A stretch of DNA of 64,000 nucleotides from NCBI GenBank assembly GCA_038230515.1, contig JBBRND010000005.1, positions 62,001-126,000 on the forward strand. The letters are read 5' to 3'. A model generated the notes under the pieces. It was given only the letters and a program-made list of their open reading frames with translations. It made no database searches and was not told the origin of the DNA. This DNA comes from JAPLDB01 sp038230515 (GTDB lineage: Bacteria; Bacteroidota; Bacteroidia; AKYH767-A; 2013-40CM-41-45). This document shows positions 28,443-36,522 of the stretch, piece by piece (the stretch's first letter is position 1; the number at the start of each line of letters is the position of its first letter). The translations under genes were made by a program, and so were the position numbers.

Positions 28443-29393
28443 TTAATTACATGAATTAAAAAGAGCAACTGTTTTCATAATTTCTTTTTCAGTATATTTA
28501 TTTGTTTTCGGTAAAAATAAAGTTGATAAAAATGCTACACCCGAATAAATCATCACTGATCTTAAAGGGTCATGAAAGACTGATTGATTTTTGTAATTGG
28601 GATTGTGAACAAGGTCGTTGTAAAAAAATACGTTAACAATTACAGAGCTTATAAATAAGAATCGCGTTGAAATGCGGATTGCCTTATACCTCTTAGGAAA
28701 TGCGAATTTCGTTAGATAATCTGCCGCAGGTTTGCATGATTGCAGCTTTTCAACTGTTGCTTTATCAGGAGTCAAAAGTTGAAGCTCATCATAAGTTCCC
28801 GGAATGGTAAAGAAATAATCAATATCAGATTTTTTAATTTTTTTTCTATCTTCATCAAGCACAAGCATCGTGTTTGCATAGCCGCTGTTGGTTTGCTCGT
28901 CATGCCCTGTAACATCTAATTCATTCGCAGCTAAAATTCTGTCAGCAGAAAACAAATTCATTTTTTTACCACTTGTAATCCTTTTCGCAAAAACATAGGT
29001 GCGGTTACCGAGGGCTGCCGAGCGGTAATAATTTCCTTTTTGCCGAAATCCATAAATCTTGCTGGCGGGAAGAACTTTATCTTCATCATAAATTTCTAAT
29101 AACTGGTCTTTGAAGTAGCGCTGAATATGCGTGGAATGACTAATCGTATCGTAAGGAGTGAGATAAACAAGTGTGTTGTAATAGTAAATAACTGCAGATG
29201 TGGTAGTCATCACATTATTTGTGACACTGTCCTCATCAAAAGAAAAACTTGATGAGTCATTTACTAATTGTGAATCGCTATGCCTGGTTATAATCTGCGA
29301 TTTGCATGGCAGGCTCAAAAAGATTGAAATAAAAATGCAGATAAGAAAGTGATATTGATGCTTACTGGCAGTACAATATGTAATTAAAGACAT
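28443..29393 (-). CDS. Unknown secreted or membrane protein
   Basis: A 316-residue protein from the ATG at 29391-29393; an upstream ATG at 29423 adds ten polar residues before the signal. The hydrophobic segment HFLICIFISIFLSLPCKS looks like a signal peptide, possibly with a lipobox Cys. The middle is soluble (KIYGFRQKGNYYRSAALGNRTYVFAK, an Asp-rich stretch). Near the C-terminus two hydrophobic stretches (FLFISSVIVNVFFY, VMIYSGVAFLSTLFL) could be membrane helices. I do not recognise the family. It stands alone, upstream of the DUF1003 gene. Confidence 0.6.
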   Translation of the reverse strand: MSLITYCTASKHQYHFLICIFISIFLSLPCKSQIITRHSDSQLVNDSSSFSFDEDSVTNNVMTTTSAVIYYYNTLVYLTPYDTISHSTHIQRYFKDQLLEIYDEDKVLPASKIYGFRQKGNYYRSAALGNRTYVFAKRITSGKKMNLFSADRILAANELDVTGHDEQTNSGYANTMLVLDEDRKKIKKSDIDYFFTIPGTYDELQLLTPDKATVEKLQSCKPAADYLTKFAFPKRYKAIRISTRFLFISSVIVNVFFYNDLVHNPNYKNQSVFHDPLRSVMIYSGVAFLSTLFLPKTNKYTEKEIMKTVALFNSCN

Positions 29394-29523
29394 GAATGAG
29401 TTTATTTCTTTTTTGCGGTTCATTATTTACGCTTTATCTATTCATAGTTTACAAGGGTATTAAATAAAATTTTAATGTCAAATTTTTTTTTCATTTATCA
29501 ATATTTCCTGATCACTTACCATA

Positions 29524-29557
29524 AAAAAAGTCCGCCTCATCAGCGGACTTCGTTTTT
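29524..29557 (-). terminator. Rho-independent terminator of the 31336-29574 operon
   Basis: Stem AAGTCCGC / GCGGACTT with a 7-nt loop; on the minus strand it is followed by a run of seven T. It lies just past the stop at 29574 and next to a short degenerate word repeat. Confidence 0.85.
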
Positions 29558-29573
29558 CATTCTTCATTTTTCT

Positions 29574-30551
29574 TTACGCATCCAGCCCACCTACTTTTAC
29601 GATGTATGCGCCTTCGTTTATATCGCTAAGGTTTTTTATCAGAAGAAAAGTATTTGAAAGACTTCCGAGGTCTGATGGTTTCGGGCGTTTGCCGTGCCCT
29701 ACTTTTACGGTAACTCCGCTGCCTGCGGGTGCATCGGTGCCGGTGTGGGCGAGGTAGATTACAAAGTCTGCATTGTCGTCAGGGTTTTGCACTTGTAAGG
29801 AGTTAGTGTCTGTTAATGTGTGGTTGAGAATTACTTTTATCTCGCCCGGTGCAAGCACGCCTGCCTTGGTGGTGAAGCGGTGTACGGTGTGAGTAAAGAG
29901 CAGGTTGAAATCAAAAAAGCTGTTGCATGTTTCCACATCGCCCGGAAATTTTGCTGCAACGGTGTGTACGGTTGTCAGCAGCCCCAGTTCCAGCGCTACC
30001 CGTGCATCGGTGCGGTCTGTGCGGCTGTCGTCCACCGTTGCAAACTGAGTTGTTTGATCGGTGCGTGCATTTACCCATTGCGCATTGAACCCCGCAAGCA
30101 GCGTGGTTAGTGGTGCGCCAAGTTCTACACTGTGTGCATTGGTGGCAGTTTTAATGCGCAGTGTAAATGTAGGCATGTCGGTTTTTGTGGCACTGGTATA
30201 TTCGCCAAAACCATGTGGATAAAATTCCAGGTATGCGCCCGAACCAAAGCCGCCAACAGCACCGGCAATAATGCCTTCTTTCTGTTTCATCGTTAGTCCG
30301 AAGGCAGCCATTACCTGGTCGGCAGTTTGTGTTTTTCCGAGTTGGGTGTTCAAAGCTGCATCCACATCGCCAATCTCAGTGCCGAAAGTGGTGATGAGTG
30401 GAGAGATGAGATTGATTAGCACCGTGTAGTCGCCACCGCCATTGGCGGCTGTGAGGTGGCTCAAAGTGCCGAGCGAAAAGTTGTAGAGTCGGCTGTTGAT
30501 GATTCTTGGATCATCAAGAAAATTACCAAAGAGTTTTTCTGCTGCTATCAT
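29574..30551 (-). CDS. Unknown protein, last gene of the repeat-protein operon
   Basis: A 325-residue protein without signal peptide or transmembrane helix. The N-terminal half is mostly helical with Ala/Gly/Thr-rich stretches (FGLTMKQKEGIIAGAVGG). The C-terminal about 110 residues appear beta-rich (GEIKVILNHTLTDTNSLQV, SNTFLLIKNLSD) like a small carbohydrate- or ligand-binding fold. Threonine, alanine and glycine are commoner and the GC content higher than in neighbouring genes. I do not recognise the family. It starts 42 bp after the repeat protein and ends at a strong terminator, so it belongs to a three-gene operon. Confidence 0.65.
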   Translation of the reverse strand: MIAAEKLFGNFLDDPRIINSRLYNFSLGTLSHLTAANGGGDYTVLINLISPLITTFGTEIGDVDAALNTQLGKTQTADQVMAAFGLTMKQKEGIIAGAVGGFGSGAYLEFYPHGFGEYTSATKTDMPTFTLRIKTATNAHSVELGAPLTTLLAGFNAQWVNARTDQTTQFATVDDSRTDRTDARVALELGLLTTVHTVAAKFPGDVETCNSFFDFNLLFTHTVHRFTTKAGVLAPGEIKVILNHTLTDTNSLQVQNPDDNADFVIYLAHTGTDAPAGSGVTVKVGHGKRPKPSDLGSLSNTFLLIKNLSDINEGAYIVKVGGLDA

Positions 30552-30593
30552 AGTATTGAAATTAATTGGTTAAGATTTTATATTGATAAATGA

Positions 30594-31031
30594 TTAGTCA
30601 TTTTTGCTGATGCCATCCTGAACGGTCAAAACTCTATCGTCATTTTTGCTGATGCCATCCTGAGCGGTGAAAACCCTATCATCATTTTTGCTGATGCCAT
30701 CCTGAATGGTGAAAACCCTATCGTCATTTTTGCTGATGCCATCCTGAGCGGTGAAAACCCTATCGTCATTTTTGCTGATGCCATCCTGAACGGTGAAAAC
30801 CTTATCATCATTTTTGCTGATGCCATCCTGAACGGTAAAAACCCTATCGTCATTTTTGCTGATGCCATCCTGAAGGGTGAAAACCCTATCGTCATTTTTG
30901 CCGATGCCATCCTGAACGGTGAAAACCCTATCGTCATTTTTGCTGATGCCATCCTGAATGGTGAAAACCCTATCATCTTTTTTGCTGATGCCATCCGCAC
31001 TCAAAAAATACATATTCTGATTTTTCATCAT
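30594..31031 (-). CDS. 14-residue tandem-repeat protein
   Basis: A 145-residue protein. A short leader (MMKNQNMYFLSA) is followed by about nine and a half copies of a 14-residue unit DGISKNDDRVFTVQ, encoded by a 42-bp tandem repeat. Positions vary conservatively: Val/Ala/Ile/Leu at one site, Arg/Lys, Ser/Gly and synonymous GAC/GAT and TTC/TTT. Its ATG overlaps the stop of the upstream gene (ATGA), which argues for real translation in this frame. Another frame is also open through the array but lacks such a start. No function is known. Each unit may form a beta-hairpin-like heptad pair; that is inference. Confidence 0.6.
   Translation of the reverse strand: MMKNQNMYFLSADGISKKDDRVFTIQDGISKNDDRVFTVQDGIGKNDDRVFTLQDGISKNDDRVFTVQDGISKNDDKVFTVQDGISKNDDRVFTAQDGISKNDDRVFTIQDGISKNDDRVFTAQDGISKNDDRVLTVQDGISKND
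30601..31010. repeat. 42-bp tandem repeat (two 21-bp halves)
   Basis: Ten consecutive units begin near 30601 and recur every 42 bp with one to four substitutions each; the terminal unit at about 30979 diverges. No indels are seen, so all frames stay open. Confidence 0.9.
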
Positions 31032-31336
31032 TTCTTTTTTGCGGGTTTTTCATCCGTGTTCTTTTCCAAAGGCACAATTCTTATTTCAACGGTACATTCA
31101 AATGGTTTAACCGCCTGAACAAGGGTACGTATGTTGCAGCTTTCGCAATCCTCCATATTGCCTCTGAATGTTGTTGGGTCTAACCCGTTTTTTTGAGTAA
31201 GCTCGTAGTAGGATTCTTCGTTCTTCATAAACTTTGATTTGAAGAGTGCCCAGAACTGAGTCATTACCTTACTAACTTCAGCAATGATTTCTTTTTTTTC
31301 GATATCGTTAAGATTATTTGTTTTCATTTCGATCAC
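31028..31336 (-). CDS. Unknown 102-residue protein, first gene of the repeat-protein operon
   Basis: A soluble protein with a helical first half (NDIEKKEIIAEVSKVMTQFW, KSKFMKNEESYYEL), a Cys-x-x-Cys (EDCESCNIR) in the middle, a beta-like VECTVEIRIVPLE-type segment, and a basic tail PAKKK. An ATG at 31327 is an equally likely start. No family is recognised. Its TGA stop overlaps the start of the repeat protein by four bases, so the two are translationally coupled. Confidence 0.6.
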   Translation of the reverse strand: MIEMKTNNLNDIEKKEIIAEVSKVMTQFWALFKSKFMKNEESYYELTQKNGLDPTTFRGNMEDCESCNIRTLVQAVKPFECTVEIRIVPLEKNTDEKPAKKK

Positions 31337-31499
31337 AAAAAAAGTAAAGTGTATTGAAATGATTACAGGGAAAATTCCCGCTAATTAAAAAATTCCTGAA
31401 ACCTGATGCTGCCCGGTTTAAGCAGATTGTTGTTTTGCCTGTGGATGGCTTTTAGCAACCGTAAGAAAAGGGGAGGGCTTCCGCGAAAAAACGTGGGCG

Positions 31500-33260
31500 C
31501 TAAGCAGGAATGGCGGCATCTTTAATAAGATGATGCCTGTAATGCGTAAATATTTTTGATTTGGAAACAAAACCTTTGTAGTGCCCATTGTCAGTAACGG
31601 GCAGGTTCCAGGAATTTGTATCATCAAACTTTTGAAGCACATGTTCCATGCTTTCGTGTACATCAATAATTGCAGACGGCATCACCATTAAATCTTTCAC
31701 AAATGTTTTGTCATACAATTCTTTTGAAAACATAACATGGCGCACATTGTCGAGAAAAATTTCGCCCACTAATATATTCTCATCATCAACCACCGGAAAA
31801 ATATTTCTTTTTGAATTTTCTATTGCCGGTATAAGCTGCACCAGCGAGTCATGTTGCTTTACAGAAACAAAATCAGTTTCTATAAAATCGCTCAGGTTCA
31901 TTTTTGAAAGAACTATTTTGTCTTTGTCAGTATTTATTAAATCGCCTTTCAACGCAAGCTTTTTCGTGTAAACTGAATAGGGTTCAAAATATTTAGAAAC
32001 AAGATAGGCGATGGATGACACGATCATAAGAGGTAGAAAAAGAGCATAGCCACCCGTTATTTCAGCAATTAGAAAAATGGCAGTAAGGGGAGCGTGTATA
32101 ATGCCGCTCATTAAAGCAGCCATTCCGATAACCGTAAAGTTTACTTCGTTCAGATTTGCTAATCCTAAAAGATTAACCGTGTGCGCAAAAGCATAGCCGC
32201 ACATGGCACCCGTAAATAAAGAAGAACCAAACATGCCACCATTGCCTCCAGCCCCTACAGTGAGCGATGTGGCCACCACTTTTAAAAGCATCAGCGCAAG
32301 CGTGAAAACCACCAGTGTCCACATTCCGGCATCAGGAATAAGGATGCTATCAGTAATTAATAAATTTGATTTCTGATGCAGGAGGTTCAGCACACTATCA
32401 TATCCTTCACCATACAAGGGCGGAAAGAAAAAAATGAGCGCCCCCAGGGAAAGACCACCAATAATAGCTTTCAGGTAAGGCATCCTTTTTCCGGAAATTA
32501 AATCGCCAATGAAAAAATAAATCCGTATTGAATAAACAGAAACAAAGGCAGCAATGAAACTGAAAGCGATGTAATAAATAAGATGATTAGAATGCCATTT
32601 ATCAGTGATAAGCACAAACGGCTGACCTGAATAAATGAGGTGCGAGAGCAATGCAGAGGAAGCAGATGCAATAAGCAGCGGCACAATTACAGGCACCGGC
32701 ATATCCACCAGCAGAATTTCAAAAGCAAAAATTACCCCTGCAATCGGTGCATTAAATATGGCTGATATTCCGGCAGCAGCACCACATGCAAGCAGAAGCG
32801 TTCGCTCTTTATTTGAAAAACGCAGCCATCTGGCAGTGTTGCTACCAATAGCCGAACCGGTAGATGCAATGGGCGCTTCCAGCCCGGCAGACCCACCGAA
32901 GCCAACCGTAAGAATGCTGCTCAGCATTTGTGAATAAAGTTTATCCTTTTCAACAAAGCTCGACTTGCGCGAAATGCTGTACATAATATTCGTAACTCCT
33001 CTGCCCAGTTCGCCTTTGCGAAATACCTGTGTGTATAAAACGGTGAGAAGAATACCTACAGTCGGAAATATGAAAAGAAGATAATGCAGGTGCTGCCCTA
33101 TGGAAACATCATGCACCCATTGCTGAATAAAATGCACCCCGTTTTTGAGAAGCACTGCACAAAGAGCTGTAAGCAAACCAATGAGAATGCTGGTGAGGAT
33201 AAGCGATGTTCTGCTCCCGAAATATTTCTTTCTCCAGATACCTATTAATTTCTGATTCAT
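31500..33260 (-). CDS. ClC-family chloride channel/transporter with CBS domains
   Basis: A 586-residue protein from the ATG at 33258-33260; a 22-residue extension to 33326 is polar and unlikely. About ten membrane helices carry ClC motifs: GGSAGLEAP (variant of GREGP), GNGGMFGSSLFTGAMCG (variant of GxFxP), and GMAALMSGIIHAPLTAIFL. A pair of CBS domains follows from about residue 430 (DFVSVKQHDSLVQLIPAI, FPVVDDENILVGEI, VMPSAIIDVHESMEHVLQ). It moves chloride across the cytoplasmic membrane as a channel or proton antiporter. The gating-Glu position seems to be Glu in GLEAP. It is a single gene. Confidence 0.93.
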   Translation of the reverse strand: MNQKLIGIWRKKYFGSRTSLILTSILIGLLTALCAVLLKNGVHFIQQWVHDVSIGQHLHYLLFIFPTVGILLTVLYTQVFRKGELGRGVTNIMYSISRKSSFVEKDKLYSQMLSSILTVGFGGSAGLEAPIASTGSAIGSNTARWLRFSNKERTLLLACGAAAGISAIFNAPIAGVIFAFEILLVDMPVPVIVPLLIASASSALLSHLIYSGQPFVLITDKWHSNHLIYYIAFSFIAAFVSVYSIRIYFFIGDLISGKRMPYLKAIIGGLSLGALIFFFPPLYGEGYDSVLNLLHQKSNLLITDSILIPDAGMWTLVVFTLALMLLKVVATSLTVGAGGNGGMFGSSLFTGAMCGYAFAHTVNLLGLANLNEVNFTVIGMAALMSGIIHAPLTAIFLIAEITGGYALFLPLMIVSSIAYLVSKYFEPYSVYTKKLALKGDLINTDKDKIVLSKMNLSDFIETDFVSVKQHDSLVQLIPAIENSKRNIFPVVDDENILVGEIFLDNVRHVMFSKELYDKTFVKDLMVMPSAIIDVHESMEHVLQKFDDTNSWNLPVTDNGHYKGFVSKSKIFTHYRHHLIKDAAIPA

Positions 33261-33326
33261 ATTTCTCCCGTGCGGACTATGCTGAAAAAATAGTTGATGG
33301 TTACAAAGATAAGTTCTTGTAGCCAC

Positions 33327-33745
33327 AAATAAGAAAGCAATTCCTTAAAGAGTGAGAAGGTCAACCAGCACAGCAACTGCTCACGGTAATAACCGAATGT
33401 TCCACCACAGTGCAACTTGTGTGCATCGCACTTTTACCCGCGTGCGGCTTAGCTCTTTCTGAAGAAAATCCGGTTTCTGATAACCTTCACCTTATCGGTA
33501 ATGGTTTTGCTGTCGAAAAAAATTGAAGTTAAACCTGCAATTAATAATCCTGAAATAATAAAAAGAACTAAATTCATTTGAATGTTTTGATAAAATTATA
33601 AAATAACGAACTGCAAAGATCGAGATAAAAAGTAAGGTGCAGCCGATGTGAAAAATTATTTTTAAAATAATTTCTACAACGTTTTTTTACGATCAGTTAT
33701 TTATTTTGCGTACCTTGCTGCCATAAATTAAATTTATTATAAATA
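33327..33745. other. Interval with one possible small gene
   Basis: Apart from the 42-codon reading frame at 33449-33577, nothing is recognised in these 419 bp. The promoter of the cold-shock gene should lie near 33685-33718 (TACCTTGC is a weak -7). Confidence 0.4.
33449..33577 (-). CDS. Possible small membrane protein, 42 residues
   Basis: An ATG at 33575-33577 opens a 42-residue frame. It has one hydrophobic helix (MNLVLFIISGLLIAGLTSIF) and a basic tail (KVKVIRNRIFFRKS), as in small single-span proteins. There is no other support; it could be chance. Confidence 0.35.
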   Translation of the reverse strand: MNLVLFIISGLLIAGLTSIFFDSKTITDKVKVIRNRIFFRKS

Positions 33746-34201
33746 ATGGCAAAATCGCAACAAACATTCAGTAAGAAAGAGAGAGAAAAGAAAAAATTCA
33801 GAGACCGCAAGGACAAAGAAGAGAAAAGAGAAGAACGCAAGACAAGCAATAATAAAGGAAAATCGTTTGAGGAAATGCTCGCTTACGTGGATGAGTACGG
33901 ACGACTTTCATCAACCCCGCCCGATCCCAAAACCAGAAATGTAATGAAGCTTGAAGACATTCAGATAGGCGTTGCAAAGCAAAAAGAAGCCGACCCTGCA
34001 GACCTTATCCGTACAGGAATAGTAACTTTTTTTAATGAATCAAAAGGATACGGATTTATAAAAGATATGGAAACACAGGAAAGTGTTTTTGTACACATCT
34101 CTGCACTTACTGAACCGCTTAAGGAAAACAATAAAGTAACCTTTGAAGTTGAGATGGGACCAAAGGGTGCCACTGCTGTAAGAGTAAAAGCAGCGCTTTA
34201 A
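33746..34201 (+). CDS. Cold-shock-domain RNA-binding protein with basic N-terminus
   Basis: A 151-residue protein. The first about 40 residues are extremely charged and Lys/Arg/Glu-rich (KKEREKKKFRDRKDKEEKRE). A linker is followed by a C-terminal cold-shock domain at about residues 88-151, with RNP1 (SKGYGFIKD) and RNP2 (SVFVHISAL). It is likely a single-stranded RNA/DNA-binding chaperone. The N-terminal extension is longer than in the 65-70 residue CspA proteins, a form common in Bacteroidota. The gene ends at a terminator shared with the convergent 34253 gene. Confidence 0.9.
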   Translation: MAKSQQTFSKKEREKKKFRDRKDKEEKREERKTSNNKGKSFEEMLAYVDEYGRLSSTPPDPKTRNVMKLEDIQIGVAKQKEADPADLIRTGIVTFFNESKGYGFIKDMETQESVFVHISALTEPLKENNKVTFEVEMGPKGATAVRVKAAL

Positions 34202-34234
34202 CAACTTCTCTACGCAGCGCTATTGTATAAAATA

Positions 34235-34258
34235 AAAAGCCGGTATCCGGTTTTATTG
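34235..34258. terminator. Bidirectional terminator between convergent genes
   Basis: AAAAGCCGG-TAT-CCGGTTTT is a strong short hairpin at the junction of the cold-shock gene and the 34253 gene. Confidence 0.75.
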
Positions 34259-34534
34259 AAGCACTGCAGGACCAACAGTTTCTTTCGAAAGTTGTAAATC
34301 CCTCATTGGGATCAATGTTCCACCCAAGGGGGCAATTTCCAGTTGCTTATTTACTTCAAGAACAGGAATGGCAAAAACCATTTCTGAAAAAGGAATAAGA
34401 CCGGACTTACCATAAACTTCAGAGAGAAACAGGATGCGGTCGTAATCCTTCTTTTGCACTGCCAGAGATTTTCCGGTTTCAGTCGTCTCCATTCGCACAT
34501 ACTCTCTTTCGAGCATCAACACATTATCAGGCAT
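34253..34534 (-). CDS. Unknown 93-residue protein
   Basis: A small soluble protein of mixed strands (YVRMETTETGKSLAVQ, RILFLSEVYG, EMVFAIPVLEVNKQLEIAPLGG). It has no signal peptide. I do not recognise the family. The stop overlaps a terminator, and the gene stands alone between the cold-shock gene and a small reading frame. Confidence 0.55.
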   Translation of the reverse strand: MPDNVLMLEREYVRMETTETGKSLAVQKKDYDRILFLSEVYGKSGLIPFSEMVFAIPVLEVNKQLEIAPLGGTLIPMRDLQLSKETVGPAVLQ

Positions 34535-34661
34535 GATTTTTATATTTTTCGTAATGATAGTAAAAAAAATCGGGATGAGAACTATTAAAATGAAATAAAC
34601 AGTAACTCCCTGCCAAAGCAGATGAGAAAACGGTTATTCAGAAAATAGTGAACGAAATAGT

Positions 34662-34841
34662 TTAGTCAATCACCTTTGCTCCCGGATATTTAACTTGCCA
34701 GATTGCAAGAGCAGACATGTCGTGAATGGTGATTCGTGTTCGGGCATCCAGTTGTACTATAATAGTTGCAGTTGTTGGGCCCTGCTTCAATACAGGATCA
34801 GTAACACGTTTGTAAGGAGTCCGCTTTTTACTTTTAAACAT
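34662..34841 (-). CDS. Small unknown protein, 59 residues
   Basis: An ATG at 34839-34841 opens a 59-residue frame with a basic start (FKSKKRTPYKRVTD) and a beta-like core (TTATIIVQLDARTRITI, ALAIWQVKYPGAKVID). The composition looks coding, without a signal peptide. It is not recognised. Confidence 0.45.
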   Translation of the reverse strand: MFKSKKRTPYKRVTDPVLKQGPTTATIIVQLDARTRITIHDMSALAIWQVKYPGAKVID

Positions 34842-35007
34842 TTTCCAAAGGTAACAAAAATTATCGGGCTCAATCAGGTCACTTCAATTAACTTATTACC
34901 AGCGTAACAAATAAGCCAATAACTTTCCCTTCGCCCTCCTTTCACGATGTCTTTTAGCAGATTTACGATCGTGAATCAGAATAAATAAATAACTTTTCAA
35001 ATCTCAT

Positions 35008-35037
35008 TTTGTCATTCCAAACGAACTTCTATCTTTG
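35008..35037 (+). promoter_or_regulatory. Promoter of the HU gene
   Basis: -33 TTTG at 35008-35011 and -7 TATCTTTG at 35030-35037, 18 nt apart, match the Bacteroidota consensus fully. The HU start is 40 bp downstream. Confidence 0.75.
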
Positions 35038-35077
35038 CGCCCCCTTAAAATTGAATAACTAAATAATTGATAAAGAA

Positions 35078-35392
35078 ATGACTAAAGCAGAATTAGTTAA
35101 TGCCATCTCAGACAAAACAGGCATTGAGAAAAGTATGGTGCTTAACGTAGTAGAAGCAACTATGAAAGTAGTAAAAACAACAATGACAGACGGAGAGAAC
35201 GTTTACCTCCGCGGGTTCGGAAGTTTCATTGTAAAGAAAAGAGCGCAAAAGATTGGGCGCATTATTTCAAAGAATACAACCATTGTAATTCCAGCACATC
35301 ACATTCCGGCATTTAAACCTGCAAAAACTTTTGCAGCCAAGGTAAAGAATGCGAAAATAAAAGCTAACCAAACTTCGGAAAAGGTTGACTGA
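35078..35392 (+). CDS. HU-family DNA-binding protein
   Basis: A 104-residue HU/IHF protein: N-terminal helices (KAELVNAISDKTGIEKSM), the GFGSF turn, and a beta-arm region ending in IPAFKPAKTF. The C-terminal tail of about 14 residues is basic. As a dimer it bends and compacts DNA. The arm sequence differs from the usual RNPRTGE form, which is seen in several Bacteroidota HU paralogues. Its stop overlaps the start of the TPR gene by one base (TGATG), so the two genes are probably translated together. Confidence 0.93.
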   Translation: MTKAELVNAISDKTGIEKSMVLNVVEATMKVVKTTMTDGENVYLRGFGSFIVKKRAQKIGRIISKNTTIVIPAHHIPAFKPAKTFAAKVKNAKIKANQTSEKVD

Positions 35393-36207
35393 TGCAGGTT
35401 AGAAGCCAACAGGCGTTGCTGGTTACAGGAGCAATTGCTCTTACAACAGCATTGTATTTTGCTCCCACTAAAGTTATCAAAGAAAAGAAGGAAGAAGTTG
35501 CAGCAGTTTCGGACTTTGATATGCAACTGAACGAAGCAAAGAGAACACTGAAGCGCCAGGAAGCTGATCTGATTACTTTGCTTGAAGGCGGACTGGCTAA
35601 GGAACCGGGCAACCTTTCGTTGATGGATTCGTTAGGAATGCGTTGGGATGCATTCGGGCAGCGGGCAATTTCAGCTCACTATTTTGAAGAGCATGCAAAG
35701 CAAAGTCCTGATGAGAAAACGTGGTTGAATGCAGCATACCGTTACTTTGATGCGTTTCGATCAACAACGGATTCTGTAAAGCGGGCGGTAATGGTTCAGG
35801 ATGCCATTCACTGTTATCAAAACGTTCTCGACATAAACCCTAAAAATCTTGATGCAAAAACAGACCTTGGCGTTTGTTATGCAGAAGGAACCGGCAACCC
35901 GATGCAGGGAATTATGATGCTCAGGGAAGTAGTTACGGAAAACCCTCAACATGAAAACGCACAGTTTAACCTGGGTGTGTTATCCATGCGGAGTGGACAA
36001 TATGAAAAGGCAGTGGACAGATTTCAGAAAGTTCTTTCCATCAACCCTGCCCGAAAAGAAATGTATATCATGATCGGGAGGGCTTACATGATGACTGGTA
36101 ACAATACGAAGGCAGTTGAAAATTTTGAAAAGCTGAAAAAAGAAAATGCCGATGCAACCTTGGTTGCGGAAGCAAATAAGTACATAAATCAAATTTCTAA
36201 TCATTAA
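35392..36207 (+). CDS. TPR-repeat membrane-anchored protein
   Basis: A 271-residue protein with an N-terminal hydrophobic helix (ALLVTGAIALTTALYFA), then a basic/acidic linker and five or so tetratricopeptide repeats. Clear repeats are at about 150-180 (CYQNVLDINPKNLDAKTDLG) and 195-255 (ENAQFNLGVLSMRSGQYEKA, MYIMIGRAYMMTGNNTKAV). It is probably a periplasm-facing scaffold. The start overlaps the HU stop. The 29-residue basic peptide gene and RNase G follow, an arrangement that appears conserved in the phylum. Confidence 0.85.
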   Translation: MQVRSQQALLVTGAIALTTALYFAPTKVIKEKKEEVAAVSDFDMQLNEAKRTLKRQEADLITLLEGGLAKEPGNLSLMDSLGMRWDAFGQRAISAHYFEEHAKQSPDEKTWLNAAYRYFDAFRSTTDSVKRAVMVQDAIHCYQNVLDINPKNLDAKTDLGVCYAEGTGNPMQGIMMLREVVTENPQHENAQFNLGVLSMRSGQYEKAVDRFQKVLSINPARKEMYIMIGRAYMMTGNNTKAVENFEKLKKENADATLVAEANKYINQISNH

Positions 36208-36221
36208 AAAACACTTGCAAT

Positions 36222-36311
36222 ATGCCAAGCGGAAAAAAACGTAAGAGACATAAAATGGCTACGCACAAGCGTAAGAAACGTCTCCGTAAGAACAGACATA
36301 AGAAGAAATAA
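36222..36311 (+). CDS. 29-residue highly basic peptide, candidate ribosomal protein
   Basis: An ATG at 36222 opens a 29-residue frame (MPSGKKRKRHKMATHKRKKR and a Lys/Arg/His tail). About two-thirds of the residues are Lys, Arg or His. It lies 14 bp after the TPR gene and upstream of RNase G. Short basic peptides of this kind are small ribosomal proteins or their relatives; I recall near-identical ones in other Bacteroidota but cannot prove it. The frame is complete and too short for most gene callers. Confidence 0.75.
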   Translation: MPSGKKRKRHKMATHKRKKRLRKNRHKKK

Positions 36312-36522
36312 CTGGCAAGTACTTTTAATAACGTGTGGAACGTTATTGGTTATTCGTTGTGCGCTGTATATTCAGTTGTTTTAAGCTTCTGAATTTCAAA
36401 ACAGCCAATGATATATAACTTAATTATTGATACTGCGATGAGTCGCCCATCACTTGCTGTTAGTTTGCACCCTTCTTTTGCCGCTTCCCCGTTGAAGTGT
36501 TTTTTGAAAAAAACTTTTTTAA

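Larger units (their letters stand above)
34535..35077. other. Interval with a small gene and the HU promoter
   Basis: These 543 bp hold a 59-codon reading frame on the minus strand (34662-34841) and the HU promoter (35008-35037). Nothing else is recognised. Confidence 0.6.

Noticed and set aside
30626..31000. Alternative frame through the 42-bp repeat
   Set aside because: Open only because the unit is 3n; the other frame has a coupled start.
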